A stretch of DNA of 21,254 nt from a virus, in the IMG/VR virus record IMGVR_UViG_3300049215_000811, positions 1-21,254 of that record, one strand, 5' to 3'. Shown piece after piece: positions 7,817 to 15,706 of the stretch (positions are counted from its first letter, which is position 1; every line of letters starts with the position of its first letter). Both the position numbers and the translations under genes were made by a program. A model generated the notes under the pieces. The model was given only the letters and a program-made list of their open reading frames with translations. It ran no database searches and was not told where the DNA came from.

Positions 7817-8320
7817 TTGTTTGGACAGTTTTTGGCCTTGGTTTGGTCGCTATTGGCCGTTGTGGCGGTTTTCCTGCTGACTCGGGGAATGGCATCGACG
7901 ACGTTCGGCGCGGTGCAGGTGACGGACTCGCACTCGGGGACGCCGACGACGCTGGAGGCGAGCCATATCTCCGAGTGGCAGGTCTTCCTCGCGGGCAACC
8001 AGAGCACCGGGACCAAGAAAGCGCAGTACCTGGTTCCCTACGCTGGCACCATCGTGGACGTTCGGGCTTACGCTGACACGGCGCCGGCCACCCAGAGCAT
8101 CGTTCTGGATCTGATGCAGAACGGGACGACGATGTTTTCGACGACGGGGAACCGGCCGACGATCGCGGCGAGTGGGCACGCCAGTACGACGACGCTACCG
8201 GACGTGGTGGCGGTGGCGGCGGGGGATCGGCTGCGGCTGGACGTGATCCAGGTCGGCACGGGCACGGTGGGCGCGGATCTCACCTTTACGGTGTCGATCA
8301 AGCGGGCGCACGTCGCGTGA
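7817..8320 (+). CDS. Small beta-rich phage structural protein, possibly with N-terminal membrane helix
   Basis: From TTG 7817 (behind GAGGGGG, five bases) the product is 167 residues. It opens with one strong hydrophobic helix (FGQFLALVWSLLAVVAVFLL), then a Thr/Ser/Val-rich beta domain (DSHSGTPTTLEASHISEW, ATQSIVLDLMQNGTTMF, AGDRLRLDVIQVGTG). An alternative start at ATG 7889 would remove the helix and give a 143-residue soluble protein, but its ribosome-binding site is weaker. The beta domain resembles the simple jelly-roll or Ig-like folds of decoration, head-fibre or tail-appendage proteins. Position after the capsid favours decoration. Exact role unknown. Confidence 0.65.
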   Translation: MFGQFLALVWSLLAVVAVFLLTRGMASTTFGAVQVTDSHSGTPTTLEASHISEWQVFLAGNQSTGTKKAQYLVPYAGTIVDVRAYADTAPATQSIVLDLMQNGTTMFSTTGNRPTIAASGHASTTTLPDVVAVAAGDRLRLDVIQVGTGTVGADLTFTVSIKRAHVA

Positions 8321-8325
8321 TTGTG

Positions 8326-8425
8326 GAAGAATCCAGAATCCAGAATCCAGAATGGGTTACGGGGGGGTGCTGGGTGGGGCTTCTGGATTCTGGATTCGGG
8401 GTACCCTTTGGGTCCCTGGATTCTC
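8326..8425. repeat. Mirrored GAATCCA heptad array, gap 7817/8450 genes
   Basis: The left arm 8326-8353 has three clean GAATCCA units. The right arm 8380-8425 has TTCTGGATTCTGGATTC followed by the 32-bp insert and a final TGGATTCTC. The spacer contains GGGTTACGGG and GGTGCTGGGTGGGGC. The next Shine-Dalgarno (GGAGGGG, 8441) follows within 20 bases. Confidence 0.88.
8392..8423 (+). repeat. 32-bp KpnI-containing insert, copy 2
   Basis: Identical to the copies at 8860 and 11839 and to the complement of the copy at 5054. It contains GGGTACCC and GGGTCCC separated by TTT. Confidence 0.9.
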
Positions 8426-8449
8426 GGGGTGGGTCGGGGTGGAGGGGCA

Positions 8450-8797
8450 ATGTCGGGCGCGATGGTGACGATTACTGGCACGGTGACCGGTGGGCCGGCC
8501 GGGGGCAAGTTCTTCGGCGGCTCGGTGTTCTCGTCTTCGGCGATTGGGGAGACGCTGGACCTGGTGTTGAGCTCGGGCGACACCACGGTGAGCGTGCCGA
8601 GTGGCGCGACGGGGGTACTGATTACGCCTCCGGCGACCGGGGGATCGACGTACAAGCTGAAGGGGGCCGGGGGTGATACCGGCGTTCAGCTGCACGCCAC
8701 GAACCCGACGCTGCTATGTTTGGCGAGCGGGCAGACGAGCATCATTATCAACTCGGCGGGGGCGTGCACCGGGGCCATGGAGTTTAGCTTCTTTTGA
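8450..8797 (+). CDS. Small beta-rich phage structural protein
   Basis: The 115-residue product starts at ATG 8450 with GGAGGGG four bases upstream. It is almost entirely Gly/Thr/Ser/Val with alternating hydrophobics (SGAMVTITGTVTGGPAGG, GETLDLVLSSGDTTVSV, QTSIIINSAGACTGAMEF), the signature of a small all-beta domain. The overall make-up resembles the neighbours at 7817 and 12699, so these may be related decoration, head-fibre or appendage proteins. No catalytic motif or membrane segment is seen. Family not recognised. Confidence 0.65.
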   Translation: MSGAMVTITGTVTGGPAGGKFFGGSVFSSSAIGETLDLVLSSGDTTVSVPSGATGVLITPPATGGSTYKLKGAGGDTGVQLHATNPTLLCLASGQTSIIINSAGACTGAMEFSFF

Positions 8798-8800
8798 CGG

Positions 8801-8900
8801 GAATCCAGAATCCAGAATCCAGAGTGGCGTTACGCGGTTGGGTGGTGTTCTGGGCCTCTGGATTCGGGGTACCCTTTGGGTCCCTGGATTCTGGATTCTG
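8801..8900. repeat. Mirrored GAATCCA heptad array, gap 8450/8925 genes
   Basis: The left arm 8801-8825 has three GAATCCA units ending in a variant GAG. The right arm starts CTCTGGATTC at 8856, mirroring that variant, then continues through the 32-bp insert to two more units, ending at 8900. The spacer contains GGCGTTACGCGGTTGGGTGG, related to spacers in the other gaps. The left arm begins three bases after the stop codon. Confidence 0.88.
8860..8891 (+). repeat. 32-bp KpnI-containing insert, copy 3
   Basis: Exact copy, sitting in the right arm of the array with heptad units on both sides. Confidence 0.9.
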
Positions 8901-8924
8901 GGGGCGGGGCTGGTGGGAGGGGCG

Positions 8925-9593
8925 ATGGGCGTGACGCTGTTGACCGCGATGGAGACCAATGTTCGGACGGATCTGAAGGACCTGGACGCCTCGGCGTACC
9001 TGTGGACGACGGCGGAGATTGATCGGCACATCGCCCACGCGGTGAATGACTATCAGCGGCTGATCCCGGCGGTGGGGTCGCTGGTTCTGGTGGTGGAAAG
9101 CTCGGCGAGCGCGGGGCCGACCACGCCGATTACGACGCGGCAGGTTGTTCCGCACGGCGGGGATTACCTGTGGACGCTGCGGGTTGAGTACCCAATCGAC
9201 CAGGACCCGCCGACCTACGTGGTGTTTCGGGAGGAGCTGCCGGACGCGGGCAGCCTGTATTTCCCGGTGGGCGACCCGCCGAACGTCGGGGACAATCTGC
9301 GGATCTGGTATGCCAAGGCGCACGTTCTGACGACGGCGGAGTCGACAATTCTGACGGAGCACGAGGAGCTGATTGCGCTGGGGGCGGTGGCCTACGCGGC
9401 GACGGCGGCGACGCGGTACGCGGTGGGTCGGCTGAACGCGTCGGCCTGGACGCCCCGGGGCTTGCAGCTTTTCGCGCAAGAGCGGATGGCGGCGTACCAG
9501 GGCTGGCTGGGCGAGCTGAAGGCGAGCTATAGCGCGAGTGGGCTGCCCATGCCTCAGTGGGGGGATTACCCGTCGAACTGGATCCAGGTCTAG
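8925..9593 (+). CDS. Probable phage head-tail adaptor/connector protein
   Basis: The 222-residue product starts at ATG 8925 with GGGAGGGG just upstream; GTG 8931 is a weaker alternative. The N-terminal 45 residues (TDLKDLDASAYLWTTAEIDR, then HIAHAVNDYQRLIP) follow the pattern of phage adaptor proteins, in which a site in the genome is cut into small helices that bind beneath the portal. A beta-rich middle (YLWTLRVEYPIDQDPPTYVV) and a long C-terminal helix bundle (EELIALGAVAYAATAATRYA, ELKASYSASGL) complete it. The position after the capsid and before the hub protein fits a connector. The call rests on pattern and order, not on a firm family match. Confidence 0.6.
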   Translation: MGVTLLTAMETNVRTDLKDLDASAYLWTTAEIDRHIAHAVNDYQRLIPAVGSLVLVVESSASAGPTTPITTRQVVPHGGDYLWTLRVEYPIDQDPPTYVVFREELPDAGSLYFPVGDPPNVGDNLRIWYAKAHVLTTAESTILTEHEELIALGAVAYAATAATRYAVGRLNASAWTPRGLQLFAQERMAAYQGWLGELKASYSASGLPMPQWGDYPSNWIQV

Positions 9594-9595
9594 GT

Positions 9596-9645
9596 GAGTG
9601 ACGAGTGACGAGTGGCCGAACCGTCCTTCTCGTCACTCGTCACTC
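9596..9645. repeat. Mirrored GTGACGA heptad array
   Basis: The arms 9596-9612 and 9629-9645 (17 bases each) are perfect complements: GAGTGACGAGTGACGAG against CTCGTCACTCGTCACTC, with a 16-base spacer. The element uses a different 7-bp unit from its neighbours but the same layout, starting three bases after the stop. The next gene's Shine-Dalgarno (GGGAGG) follows within about 10 bases. Confidence 0.9.
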
Positions 9646-9664
9646 GTTTGTGGGAGGTGAGGCG

Positions 9665-11758
9665 GTGCTGAGCTTAAGCGGGACCCTGAAGGCGGCGCAG
9701 CAGGCTTATGACGTCGAGCCGTTGGTGAGCGCGTTGGTGGGCGATGTGCCGCCGGAGGTCCCGCGGCTCAGCGAGCTCACGCCCATGTATAACGGTTCCG
9801 AGCCGGACGCGCCTTTCGAGGCGTGCTTTACGGCGGCGGGGACGATCGGGCGGGCCTACCTGGGCGGGGGAACGCTCTACGTCCAGGTGGTCGCGCCGCC
9901 GGGGAACCAGACGGCGTGGTCGAGCTGGACTGCTCTCGACGCGAGCGCCGGGAATTGGGCGGGGACGCAGCAGGTGGCGCTGGCAGGCTCGGCGAGCGAT
10001 GGGATAATCACGACGTACTGGGTGGCTGCCGATGGGCACACGATTCGGTGGGCCCAGTGGAACGGTTCGGCTTGGGGATCGGTGCAGACGCTGGTGGATG
10101 CCGGGGTCGGCTTCCTGGTGTCGGGGCTAGCGGCGAGTGGGTTGGATCCGACTCCTCGGCTGTTCTACATCATTGCCGGCGGGGCGGCATACGAAACGCA
10201 TTTGGTGAGTGGGCCGAATACCTGGAGTGCGCCGGTGGGCGACGGCGGGCGCTACAGTAGCCCGATGATCGGGGCGGACTACTTGAGCGCTCCGGCACCG
10301 GGGGGCGCTGGGGACTGGTACGTCCTAATTTGCGCTGGCTCTCCGACGGCGATTTCCGTGGAGCGGTTCAACGTGACGAGCGGGCTGGCCGGCTGGCAGG
10401 GGGCGCCGGCCGCGCTGCTCTCGGCGGGGGTGGGGACTGGCTATAGCTATGCGTACCCTCGGCTGGCGGAAGCCCGGATCGATTGCCTGCGGGCGGTGGT
10501 GAGCTGGAGCGAGACGGCGCCAAGTCCGATCGGGACGGCGGCGCAGATCGCCTTTACGCCAACCCAGAGCGCCGTGCTGGGCGTGGTGCCCTGGCGTTAC
10601 GTGGCGACGCACGGAGTTCGGGTCTTTCACGACCTGGCGAGCCCAGCCTACTGGTGGATCCTGACCAGTAATCAGGCCTATCGGGCGCTGGCGGATAGCG
10701 CGAGCAACCCGGGGGCGCGGGTGCTGTTCGACCAGGACGCGATTGTCGAGCTTGAGGTTGATTTGACCGGCATTAACCGTCCGGGGCGGGGCACCCTGAT
10801 TGTGCTGAACGAGGGCGGCGCGCTGAAGGACGCCGGGATCCCGGGGCAGATTCATCAGGCGCTGCGCCAGTGGTCGCAGGTGGCGGTGAGCCTGGGCTAC
10901 CACGGGAGCGCGGGCGATGAGGTCGTCTGGCAGGCGCCGCTGTGGATCGAGGGGATTGTCTTTCACGACGAGGTCGAAGGCGAGCAGCCTCTGGTGACGC
11001 TGCATTTGGTGGACGGCTGGGGCATTCTGGATCTCGTCCGGGCACGCTCGACGATCACGTATACAAACCAGACCGTCGATTACATCCTCCAGCGGATTCT
11101 CTGGCACGTCTGCGGGTCGCTTTCCCTCACCGGTAATGCGCGGCTCACCGGGCTGACGCTGGCGAGCTTCACGATTCGGGCGGGAGAAAGCCTCGGCGAC
11201 GTCGCGCGGCGGCTGTGCGACCTGGGCGCCGTGGCGCTGGTCTTCCGGTCTCTCGCGTCTTCGGCCGACGGCACCGGCTGGGACTCGGTGGGAATTGCCG
11301 CGGTGAACCGCGCGACCGGGGCGAGCGCGTACAGTTACGGACCGAGCGGGGGGAGCCAGCACCCGGTGTTGCAGAGCGAGTTCGAGCCAATGGCGGTGCC
11401 GAGCGCGACCGGGGTGGAGGTGGCGGGGTCGAGCACCTATAGCGAGGTGCGGAACTGGACGCCGACGTGGTTGCTCTGGCGGGATTTGCGCTCGAGCGTG
11501 GTCGATAAGACGCTGGACACCCAGGACAAGACGGACTCCGTTGCGGGGTATCTGGCTCAGCTTCTTGTCCCCGAGGCGGTGAGCGGGGCGATCACGGTGC
11601 TGGCGAACGTGGGTCAAGAGCTGGCCGACCAGGTGGACGTGACGATCGCCACCGCGCCGGTGAACGGGATGGTTTGTTCGGTGTCGGGGATCCTGACGAG
11701 CTACCACCAGCGCGACGGGCGGATCCTGCAGACGATCGCGCTGGAGGGATCGAACTAG
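9665..11758 (+). CDS. Tail hub-like structural protein with N-terminal propeller-like domain
   Basis: The 697-residue product starts at GTG 9665 behind GGGAGGTGAGG. Residues 40-330 hold repeated beta blocks with Trp (TAWSSWTALDASAGNWAG, HTIRWAQWNGSAWGSVQ, NTWSAPVGDGGRYSSP), like a beta-propeller or lectin-like domain. From about 355 (DQDAIVELEVDLTG) the pattern changes to that of gp27/gpD-type hub proteins: ordered beta-strand pairs, PLWIEGIVFHDEVEGEQPLV, a helical FTIRAGESLGDVARRLCDLG element and a C-terminal ILTSYHQRDGRILQTIALEG strand. It would form the distal tail hub or adsorption platform. The OB-fold protein encoded next is the usual partner of such hubs. The hub assignment is inferred; a receptor-binding role for the propeller is possible. 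Confidence 0.6.
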   Translation: MLSLSGTLKAAQQAYDVEPLVSALVGDVPPEVPRLSELTPMYNGSEPDAPFEACFTAAGTIGRAYLGGGTLYVQVVAPPGNQTAWSSWTALDASAGNWAGTQQVALAGSASDGIITTYWVAADGHTIRWAQWNGSAWGSVQTLVDAGVGFLVSGLAASGLDPTPRLFYIIAGGAAYETHLVSGPNTWSAPVGDGGRYSSPMIGADYLSAPAPGGAGDWYVLICAGSPTAISVERFNVTSGLAGWQGAPAALLSAGVGTGYSYAYPRLAEARIDCLRAVVSWSETAPSPIGTAAQIAFTPTQSAVLGVVPWRYVATHGVRVFHDLASPAYWWILTSNQAYRALADSASNPGARVLFDQDAIVELEVDLTGINRPGRGTLIVLNEGGALKDAGIPGQIHQALRQWSQVAVSLGYHGSAGDEVVWQAPLWIEGIVFHDEVEGEQPLVTLHLVDGWGILDLVRARSTITYTNQTVDYILQRILWHVCGSLSLTGNARLTGLTLASFTIRAGESLGDVARRLCDLGAVALVFRSLASSADGTGWDSVGIAAVNRATGASAYSYGPSGGSQHPVLQSEFEPMAVPSATGVEVAGSSTYSEVRNWTPTWLLWRDLRSSVVDKTLDTQDKTDSVAGYLAQLLVPEAVSGAITVLANVGQELADQVDVTIATAPVNGMVCSVSGILTSYHQRDGRILQTIALEGSN

Positions 11759-11759
11759 C

Positions 11760-11872
11760 GAAGAATCCAGGAGTCAGAATCCAGAATCCAGAAGGGGGGT
11801 GCGAGGGCGGATCTGGCGCTGGGCTTCTAGATTCTGCTGGATTCGGGGTACCCTTTGGGTCCCTGGATTCTC
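11760..11872. repeat. Mirrored GAATCCA heptad array, gap hub/OB-fold gene
   Basis: The left arm 11760-11794 contains a variant GGAGTCA unit among GAATCCA units. The right arm 11824-11872 starts CTTCTAGATTCTGCTGGATTC and carries the 32-bp insert. The same GGAGTCA variant appears, inverted, in the right arm of the 15707-15811 array, pointing to copying between gaps. Confidence 0.88.
11839..11870 (+). repeat. 32-bp KpnI-containing insert, copy 4
   Basis: Exact copy, in the right arm of the array, about 20 bases upstream of the next ribosome-binding site. Confidence 0.9.
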
Positions 11873-11899
11873 GGTTGGGCTGTTGGGCCGGGAGGAACA

Positions 11900-12292
11900 G
11901 TGGCAAAGAGCACGCCCGGGCGTTCGCACGCGGGCAAGGGTCTGAAGGTGACCTACGGACCGGGCGGGGTGCCGACGATCACGGTACCGAAGCCGAAGGC
12001 GAGCAGCGCGTCGAAGAAGGCGACGGTCCACAAAGCGGCGAAGCCGAAGCCGACGTCGGCGAGCGCGGGGCACGAGCCGGCGATTTATCGGAGCCACGCG
12101 ACGCTGGAGAGCTTCGACGCGGCGAGCTATACGGCGACAATCCAGCTAACCCGGAGCCCGGACACAACGGTGGCGGGCGTGCCGGTGAGTCGGGCGATTA
12201 GCTCGGGGTTGCTGACGGCCGGGGTAACGGTGGCGGTGATCTTCTTCGATCACCACAACTCGGCCGACGCGATGATCGTTGGGGTGCATTAG
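11900..12292 (+). CDS. Baseplate/tail OB-fold-like protein
   Basis: The 130-residue product starts at GTG 11900 with GGGAGGAAC upstream. The first 60 residues are basic, Lys/Ala/Pro-rich and probably flexible (KPKASSASKKATVHKAAKPK). Residues 65-130 form a compact beta domain: TLESFDAASYTATIQLTRSP, then TTVAGVPVSRAISSGLLTAG, then VTVAVIFFDHHNSADAMIVG. This follows the OB-fold pattern of gpV/gp45 and related baseplate spike proteins, with the SYTATIQL strand, an I/VPVSRAI turn, and a final FFD...DAMIVGV strand pair. It follows the hub gene, as such proteins usually do. The spike needle or enzymatic domain of larger relatives is absent. Confidence 0.6.
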   Translation: MAKSTPGRSHAGKGLKVTYGPGGVPTITVPKPKASSASKKATVHKAAKPKPTSASAGHEPAIYRSHATLESFDAASYTATIQLTRSPDTTVAGVPVSRAISSGLLTAGVTVAVIFFDHHNSADAMIVGVH

Positions 12293-12294
12293 CG

Positions 12295-12357
12295 AGCAAC
12301 GCGTGACCAGAAGGCGAGGCCCTCGGGGTCTCGCCACGTGTCCGACGTTACTCGTTC
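12295..12357. repeat. Degenerate heptad-type inverted repeat with inner hairpin
   Basis: An inner hairpin GGCGAGGCCC-TCG-GGGTCTCGCC (12313-12335, one G-T wobble position) lies between CGAGCAACG on the left and CGTTACTCG on the right, which are complementary at eight of nine positions. The outer pieces resemble worn GTGACGA-type units. The gap is 132 bp. This looks like a decayed or independently varied version of the arrays in the other gaps. Confidence 0.5.
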
Positions 12358-12424
12358 GAGAGCTTTCGCGCCGAAAGAGGTCGAGCTGCGGGTTCAACCG
12401 CGGTTCAACCGTTGGGGGTGGGTG

Positions 12425-12673
12425 ATGGATCCTCGAGCGTTTTTCGGTTTGGCCGGGGCGCCGCTAATCATTGCCTTGGTGCAGCTGGCGAAGCTGACGT
12501 TTCCGGGAACGCCGCAACACTGCTGGCCAGCGGTAACCCTGGCGGTAGCGGTGGTCGGCAATCTGTGTCTGGCAGCGCTGCTTGGCAGCGACCTGGGCAT
12601 CGGGGCATTGGTGGGCGTCGTCACGGGGCTGTCGGCCAGCGGCCTCTACAGCTACGCCACGGTGGGGAAGTAG
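12425..12673 (+). CDS. Holin-like small membrane protein
   Basis: The 82-residue product starts at ATG 12425 behind GGGGGTGGG. It has two or three hydrophobic segments: LIIALVQLAKLTF near the start, AVTLAVAVVGNLCLAALLG in the middle and IGALVGVVTGLSASGLYSYA near the end. Small size, multiple membrane spans and a place in a phage operon with a lysin downstream fit a holin, which would permeabilise the membrane and let the lysin reach the wall. No sequence motif is specific for holins, so this is an inference from size, topology and context. A longer frame begins upstream but its early residues read through hairpin DNA. Confidence 0.55.
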   Translation: MDPRAFFGLAGAPLIIALVQLAKLTFPGTPQHCWPAVTLAVAVVGNLCLAALLGSDLGIGALVGVVTGLSASGLYSYATVGK

Positions 12674-12698
12674 GCCGGGGAGCCCGGGAGGGTGAGCG

Positions 12699-13064
12699 AT
12701 GCAGGGAATGTTCGACAAGCTGGGCCGGCTGGTGGTGACCGAGCAGATTGGTCAGCCGGTCCAGGGGGACGCGGGGCCGATCACGGATACCACGCCGACG
12801 ACGCTGGTTGCGGCGCAAGGGTCGGGGGTTCGGGCGTACCTGACCAATTTGATAATCAGTAACTCGTCGGTGACGGACACGGTGGTTGCCCTGAGCGGGC
12901 TGGACTCCGGGGTGACGATGCATTTCCCGGCGGCCGGGTCGATGGGTGGGTGCGCGATCGAGTTCAACCCGCCGCTGGCGAGCGCGCCGAATACGGCGCT
13001 GGTGGTGACGTGCTTGACGACCGGGACGAGCACCTACGTGTCTGGCTCGGGCTACGCGTATTGA
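12699..13064 (+). CDS. Small beta-rich phage structural protein
   Basis: The 121-residue product starts at ATG 12699, 25 bases after the holin-like stop, with GGGAGGG nearby. It is Thr/Val/Ser-rich and likely all-beta (TPTTLVAAQGSGVRAYLTNL, then IISNSSVTDTVVALSG; MHFPAAGSMGGCAIEFNPPL). The strand pattern resembles that of small phage appendage and fibre-attached domains. No enzyme motif is present. This is the one gap in the cluster without a hairpin array, so it may be tightly co-translated with the holin-like gene. Function unknown. Confidence 0.65.
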   Translation: MQGMFDKLGRLVVTEQIGQPVQGDAGPITDTTPTTLVAAQGSGVRAYLTNLIISNSSVTDTVVALSGLDSGVTMHFPAAGSMGGCAIEFNPPLASAPNTALVVTCLTTGTSTYVSGSGYAY

Positions 13065-13068
13065 GGGC

Positions 13069-13157
13069 GGGAGTAGAGAATACGGAATAGAGGGGAGAGA
13101 ATGGGACGGGGGCCAGGTTTCTCCATTCTACGTTCTCTCTTCTCTATTCTCGATTCC
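13069..13157. repeat. Mirrored GAGAATA-type heptad array, degenerate
   Basis: The left arm begins near 13070 (GGAGTAGAGAATACGGAATA) and the right arm ends at 13157. When folded, about 25 of 36 positions pair without a gap, so the layout is kept although the units have drifted. The following Shine-Dalgarno and GTG start come within 30 bases. Confidence 0.75.
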
Positions 13158-13183
13158 TGGGGGCGGTTTCTGGGGAGGGGGCG

Positions 13184-15010
13184 GTGAGCTGGAATAACGA
13201 GCATTCGACGGACTTTCACAACACGTCGAGCGTTGGCGCGGTGGGGGCCGGGTCGACGTTGTACGACGGGTGGATCGACGCGGTTGGGAGTTTGTTCTCG
13301 ATCGATAGCTCCGGGCGGCTGGTGGCGTCGGGATCGGCGAGCGGGTCGACGTCGGGCCTGGTGCGGCCGAGCGGGGAGGCGCGGATCAGCCAGCGGATGG
13401 TGCTGACGCTGGCGAGCTGGGCGAACCCGGCGGGCACGATCAATATGCGGCTGCGCTGGCAGGATACCCACAATTGGTACACCTGCGAGATTACGCAGAA
13501 TAGCCTGGCGTTCTACGGCGCGGTGAGTGGCACGATTAACCAGCTGGGGAGCACCCAGAGCTTTAGCAACCTGGTGGCCGGGCACAGCTATACGTTGGAG
13601 TTCATCTGTGCCGGTTTGAGCCCGACGCGGCTGACGGCGACCTTGACCGACACGACGACCAGCACGGTGATTGTGAACGCCTACGCCGTGGCGGATACGA
13701 GTAACGGGCCGCAGAAGGCAGGCAGCTACGGAATTGGGAGTAACGGCGGCTTTACGGAGCGGGTCCAGGCCGATTGCTACAACCAGCCGCAAACGAGCAT
13801 CGCGGTGAACGCCAGCGGGCCGTACTACTCGCCCTATACCTGGGAGTACGACGGGGGCGGGAACCCGGCCAGCAATAACATTGGCGCCTCGGCGACCAAG
13901 GTTCGGACGAACAACGCCGGCGCGTACATCAAGATCAACTGGACCGGGATGGTGCTCTGGCTGAACTACAACCAGGCGCCCTACGCGGCGGACGGGGACT
14001 ATCCGGGGCTGCTGGTGAGCACGGATTACGGGCCGTGGGGGAGCCAGATCTACCCGAGCTCGGCGGACGGCGGCTCGAAGATCCTGGTGGCGCTGCCGAC
14101 GGATTCGGCGCACGTCACGACGATCTACGTTGCCAGCTGGCAGAACATCGACGTGGCGGAGCGCTGGAGCTTGCCGGCGATTGGCGGGAGTTACTCGGCG
14201 GCGCCGTATAGCTGCCTGGAGATCACCGGCTTCGTGATTGAGGGGTCCGGGACGCTCCAGTCGTATACGCCGAAGAGCAAGAAGCTGCTGGTTTACGGCG
14301 ACTCGATCACTGAGGGTCTGCACTCGAGCGCCAACGATTTCACCAAGCAGGACGCGCGGACGACCTACGTTCTTGGACTGGCGGCGCTGTTCGGAGCGGA
14401 GTACGGCGTGATTGCCTGGTCGGGGGCGGGTATCACGGTCGGGGGTAGTGGGAACGCTCCTAGCCTGCAGTCGAGTTGGAACTACTTCCGGAGTGGGGCG
14501 CTTCGGACGTATAGCGGGCTGATCTTACCGGCTCCGGACAACGTCTTTGTGGCCGCGCAGGCCAACGATAGCCTGAACGGGGTCAGTAATAGCACGATCA
14601 CGTCGGCGCTCAATACGCTCCTGGCGGCGATCGCGACCGCGTGCGGGAGCGCGGTCGGCTACCTGGCGGTGGAACCGGGGCGGTTCGCGAAGACGGCGAC
14701 GTTGGCGGCGACGTTGCCGGCGACGTGGTACGCGATCGACGGCGGGCAGGACTCGGCCTACGGACTGACGGACAACCCGGCGGGCGACGGCGACGGCTTC
14801 TACGGGTCGGACGGCTTTGGCGGGAGCAAGCCGTTCGGGGGCGCGGCGAGCTGGCGGAGCTACGATACGGCGGGGCACGGGGACGGCGGTCACCTGAGCA
14901 TCGCGGCGCAAATGGAGTACTGCATGGCGGTGGGCCAGCAGATTCTGACGCGGATTCTGGGGCAGGCGAGCCCGCGGGTGCCGAACCTGAGCGGGGGAAT
15001 GGGGGGCTGA
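13184..15010 (+). CDS. Tail fibre/spike protein with C-terminal SGNH esterase domain
   Basis: The 608-residue product starts at GTG 13184 behind a run of G-rich ribosome-binding sequence. Residues 1-180 are Ser/Thr/Gly-rich beta (STLYDGWIDAVGSLFSIDSS, INMRLRWQDTHNWYTCEI), like a jelly-roll or concanavalin-type carbohydrate domain. Residues 180-365 form a second beta domain. From about 366 an SGNH hydrolase domain begins: block I VYGDSITEG (Gly372, Asp373, Ser374 nucleophile), block II WSGAGITVG, block III QANDS (Asn461), block V DGGHLS (Asp567, His570). Such esterases de-acetylate or cleave surface glycans during adsorption. All four blocks are present, so it is probably active. Confidence 0.8.
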   Translation: MSWNNEHSTDFHNTSSVGAVGAGSTLYDGWIDAVGSLFSIDSSGRLVASGSASGSTSGLVRPSGEARISQRMVLTLASWANPAGTINMRLRWQDTHNWYTCEITQNSLAFYGAVSGTINQLGSTQSFSNLVAGHSYTLEFICAGLSPTRLTATLTDTTTSTVIVNAYAVADTSNGPQKAGSYGIGSNGGFTERVQADCYNQPQTSIAVNASGPYYSPYTWEYDGGGNPASNNIGASATKVRTNNAGAYIKINWTGMVLWLNYNQAPYAADGDYPGLLVSTDYGPWGSQIYPSSADGGSKILVALPTDSAHVTTIYVASWQNIDVAERWSLPAIGGSYSAAPYSCLEITGFVIEGSGTLQSYTPKSKKLLVYGDSITEGLHSSANDFTKQDARTTYVLGLAALFGAEYGVIAWSGAGITVGGSGNAPSLQSSWNYFRSGALRTYSGLILPAPDNVFVAAQANDSLNGVSNSTITSALNTLLAAIATACGSAVGYLAVEPGRFAKTATLAATLPATWYAIDGGQDSAYGLTDNPAGDGDGFYGSDGFGGSKPFGGAASWRSYDTAGHGDGGHLSIAAQMEYCMAVGQQILTRILGQASPRVPNLSGGMGG

Positions 15011-15015
15011 CGTGG

Positions 15016-15111
15016 GGAATCGAGAAGAGAGAATAGAGAATAGAGAAGCGAGAACGAGGACGAGGGCTCGGTATCTCGATTCTCGATTCTCGATTCTCTA
15101 TTCTCGATTCC
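15016..15111. repeat. Mirrored GAGAATA heptad array
   Basis: The left arm 15016-15052 and right arm 15075-15111 are 37 bases each and pair at 33 positions, without gaps, around a 22-base spacer. Both ends carry GGAATC / GATTCC. The main unit is GAGAATA on the left and its variant GAGAATC on the right. It begins six bases after the stop. Confidence 0.9.
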
Positions 15112-15137
15112 TGTGGTGGGGCTGAGAGGAGGGGACG

Positions 15138-15692
15138 GTGAAGCTGGCGTTACGGCCGGGGATCACGAGCTACCGGACGCGGATCTTCGTGCAGGACACC
15201 CGGCAGGCCAACATTCAAGGGCTGACCGGGCTGGCGTACAACAGCTCGGGCTTGAAATGGTACTACTTTCGGGACGGGGACACGTCGGCGACGTCGATTA
15301 CGCCGGCGAACACGAGCCTGGGGACCTGGACGAGTGGCGGGTTCAAGGAGATCGACGCGACGAACCTGCCGGGGTGGTACGAGCTGGGGATTCCGAACGC
15401 CTGCCTCGCGACGGGCGACGTCGGGATGAGTCTCTACGGGGCGGCGAATATGGGCGTCGTGAACGTGGAGATTCAGCTGCAGGGTCTGCCGATCGACCTG
15501 GCCCAGCCGATCGGGGCGGCGGCCTGGTCGGACACGATCAAGGGCGCGCTGAACGGAGCCCTGAGCACCGCGGCGGGTCGGTGGACCCAGGCCGGCACGG
15601 ACTTCAAGACGCGCTGCGCGCAAGATGGCACGGTGTTCCGGGACTTTACGTTGGACTCGTCGACCAATCCGCAGGATCGCACGCCGAACTAG
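15138..15692 (+). CDS. Phage appendage/fibre domain protein
   Basis: The 184-residue product starts at GTG 15138 behind GAGGAGGGG. It contains a domain I recall from many uncultured phage appendage genes: FVQDTRQANIQGLTGLAYNS, then WYYFRDGDTSATSITPANTS, then SGGFKEIDATNLPGWYEL, PNACLATGDVGMSLYGAAN and VVNVEIQLQG. This reads as a beta-sandwich with a central GGF.EID.tn.PG.Y.l core. A C-terminal 45-residue tail may mediate assembly. It lies between the esterase spike and a Gly-rich protein, consistent with a tail or fibre accessory. Enzyme function is not expected. Confidence 0.65.
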   Translation: MKLALRPGITSYRTRIFVQDTRQANIQGLTGLAYNSSGLKWYYFRDGDTSATSITPANTSLGTWTSGGFKEIDATNLPGWYELGIPNACLATGDVGMSLYGAANMGVVNVEIQLQGLPIDLAQPIGAAAWSDTIKGALNGALSTAAGRWTQAGTDFKTRCAQDGTVFRDFTLDSSTNPQDRTPN

Positions 15693-15706
15693 GGCGGGGG
15701 ACCGGG

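Noticed and set aside
8321-8449. Peptides made of NPESRIQ or GFWILDS repeats in several frames
   Set aside because: They are translations of the heptad arrays and would be spurious gene calls.
10325-11707. A 460-codon minus strand frame
   Set aside because: It is a shadow of the hub gene in GC-rich DNA; the + strand frame has a start, ribosome-binding site and sensible protein.
13052-14323. A 423-codon minus strand frame over the spike gene
   Set aside because: Arg/Pro-rich nonsense composition, antisense to a protein with intact SGNH blocks.
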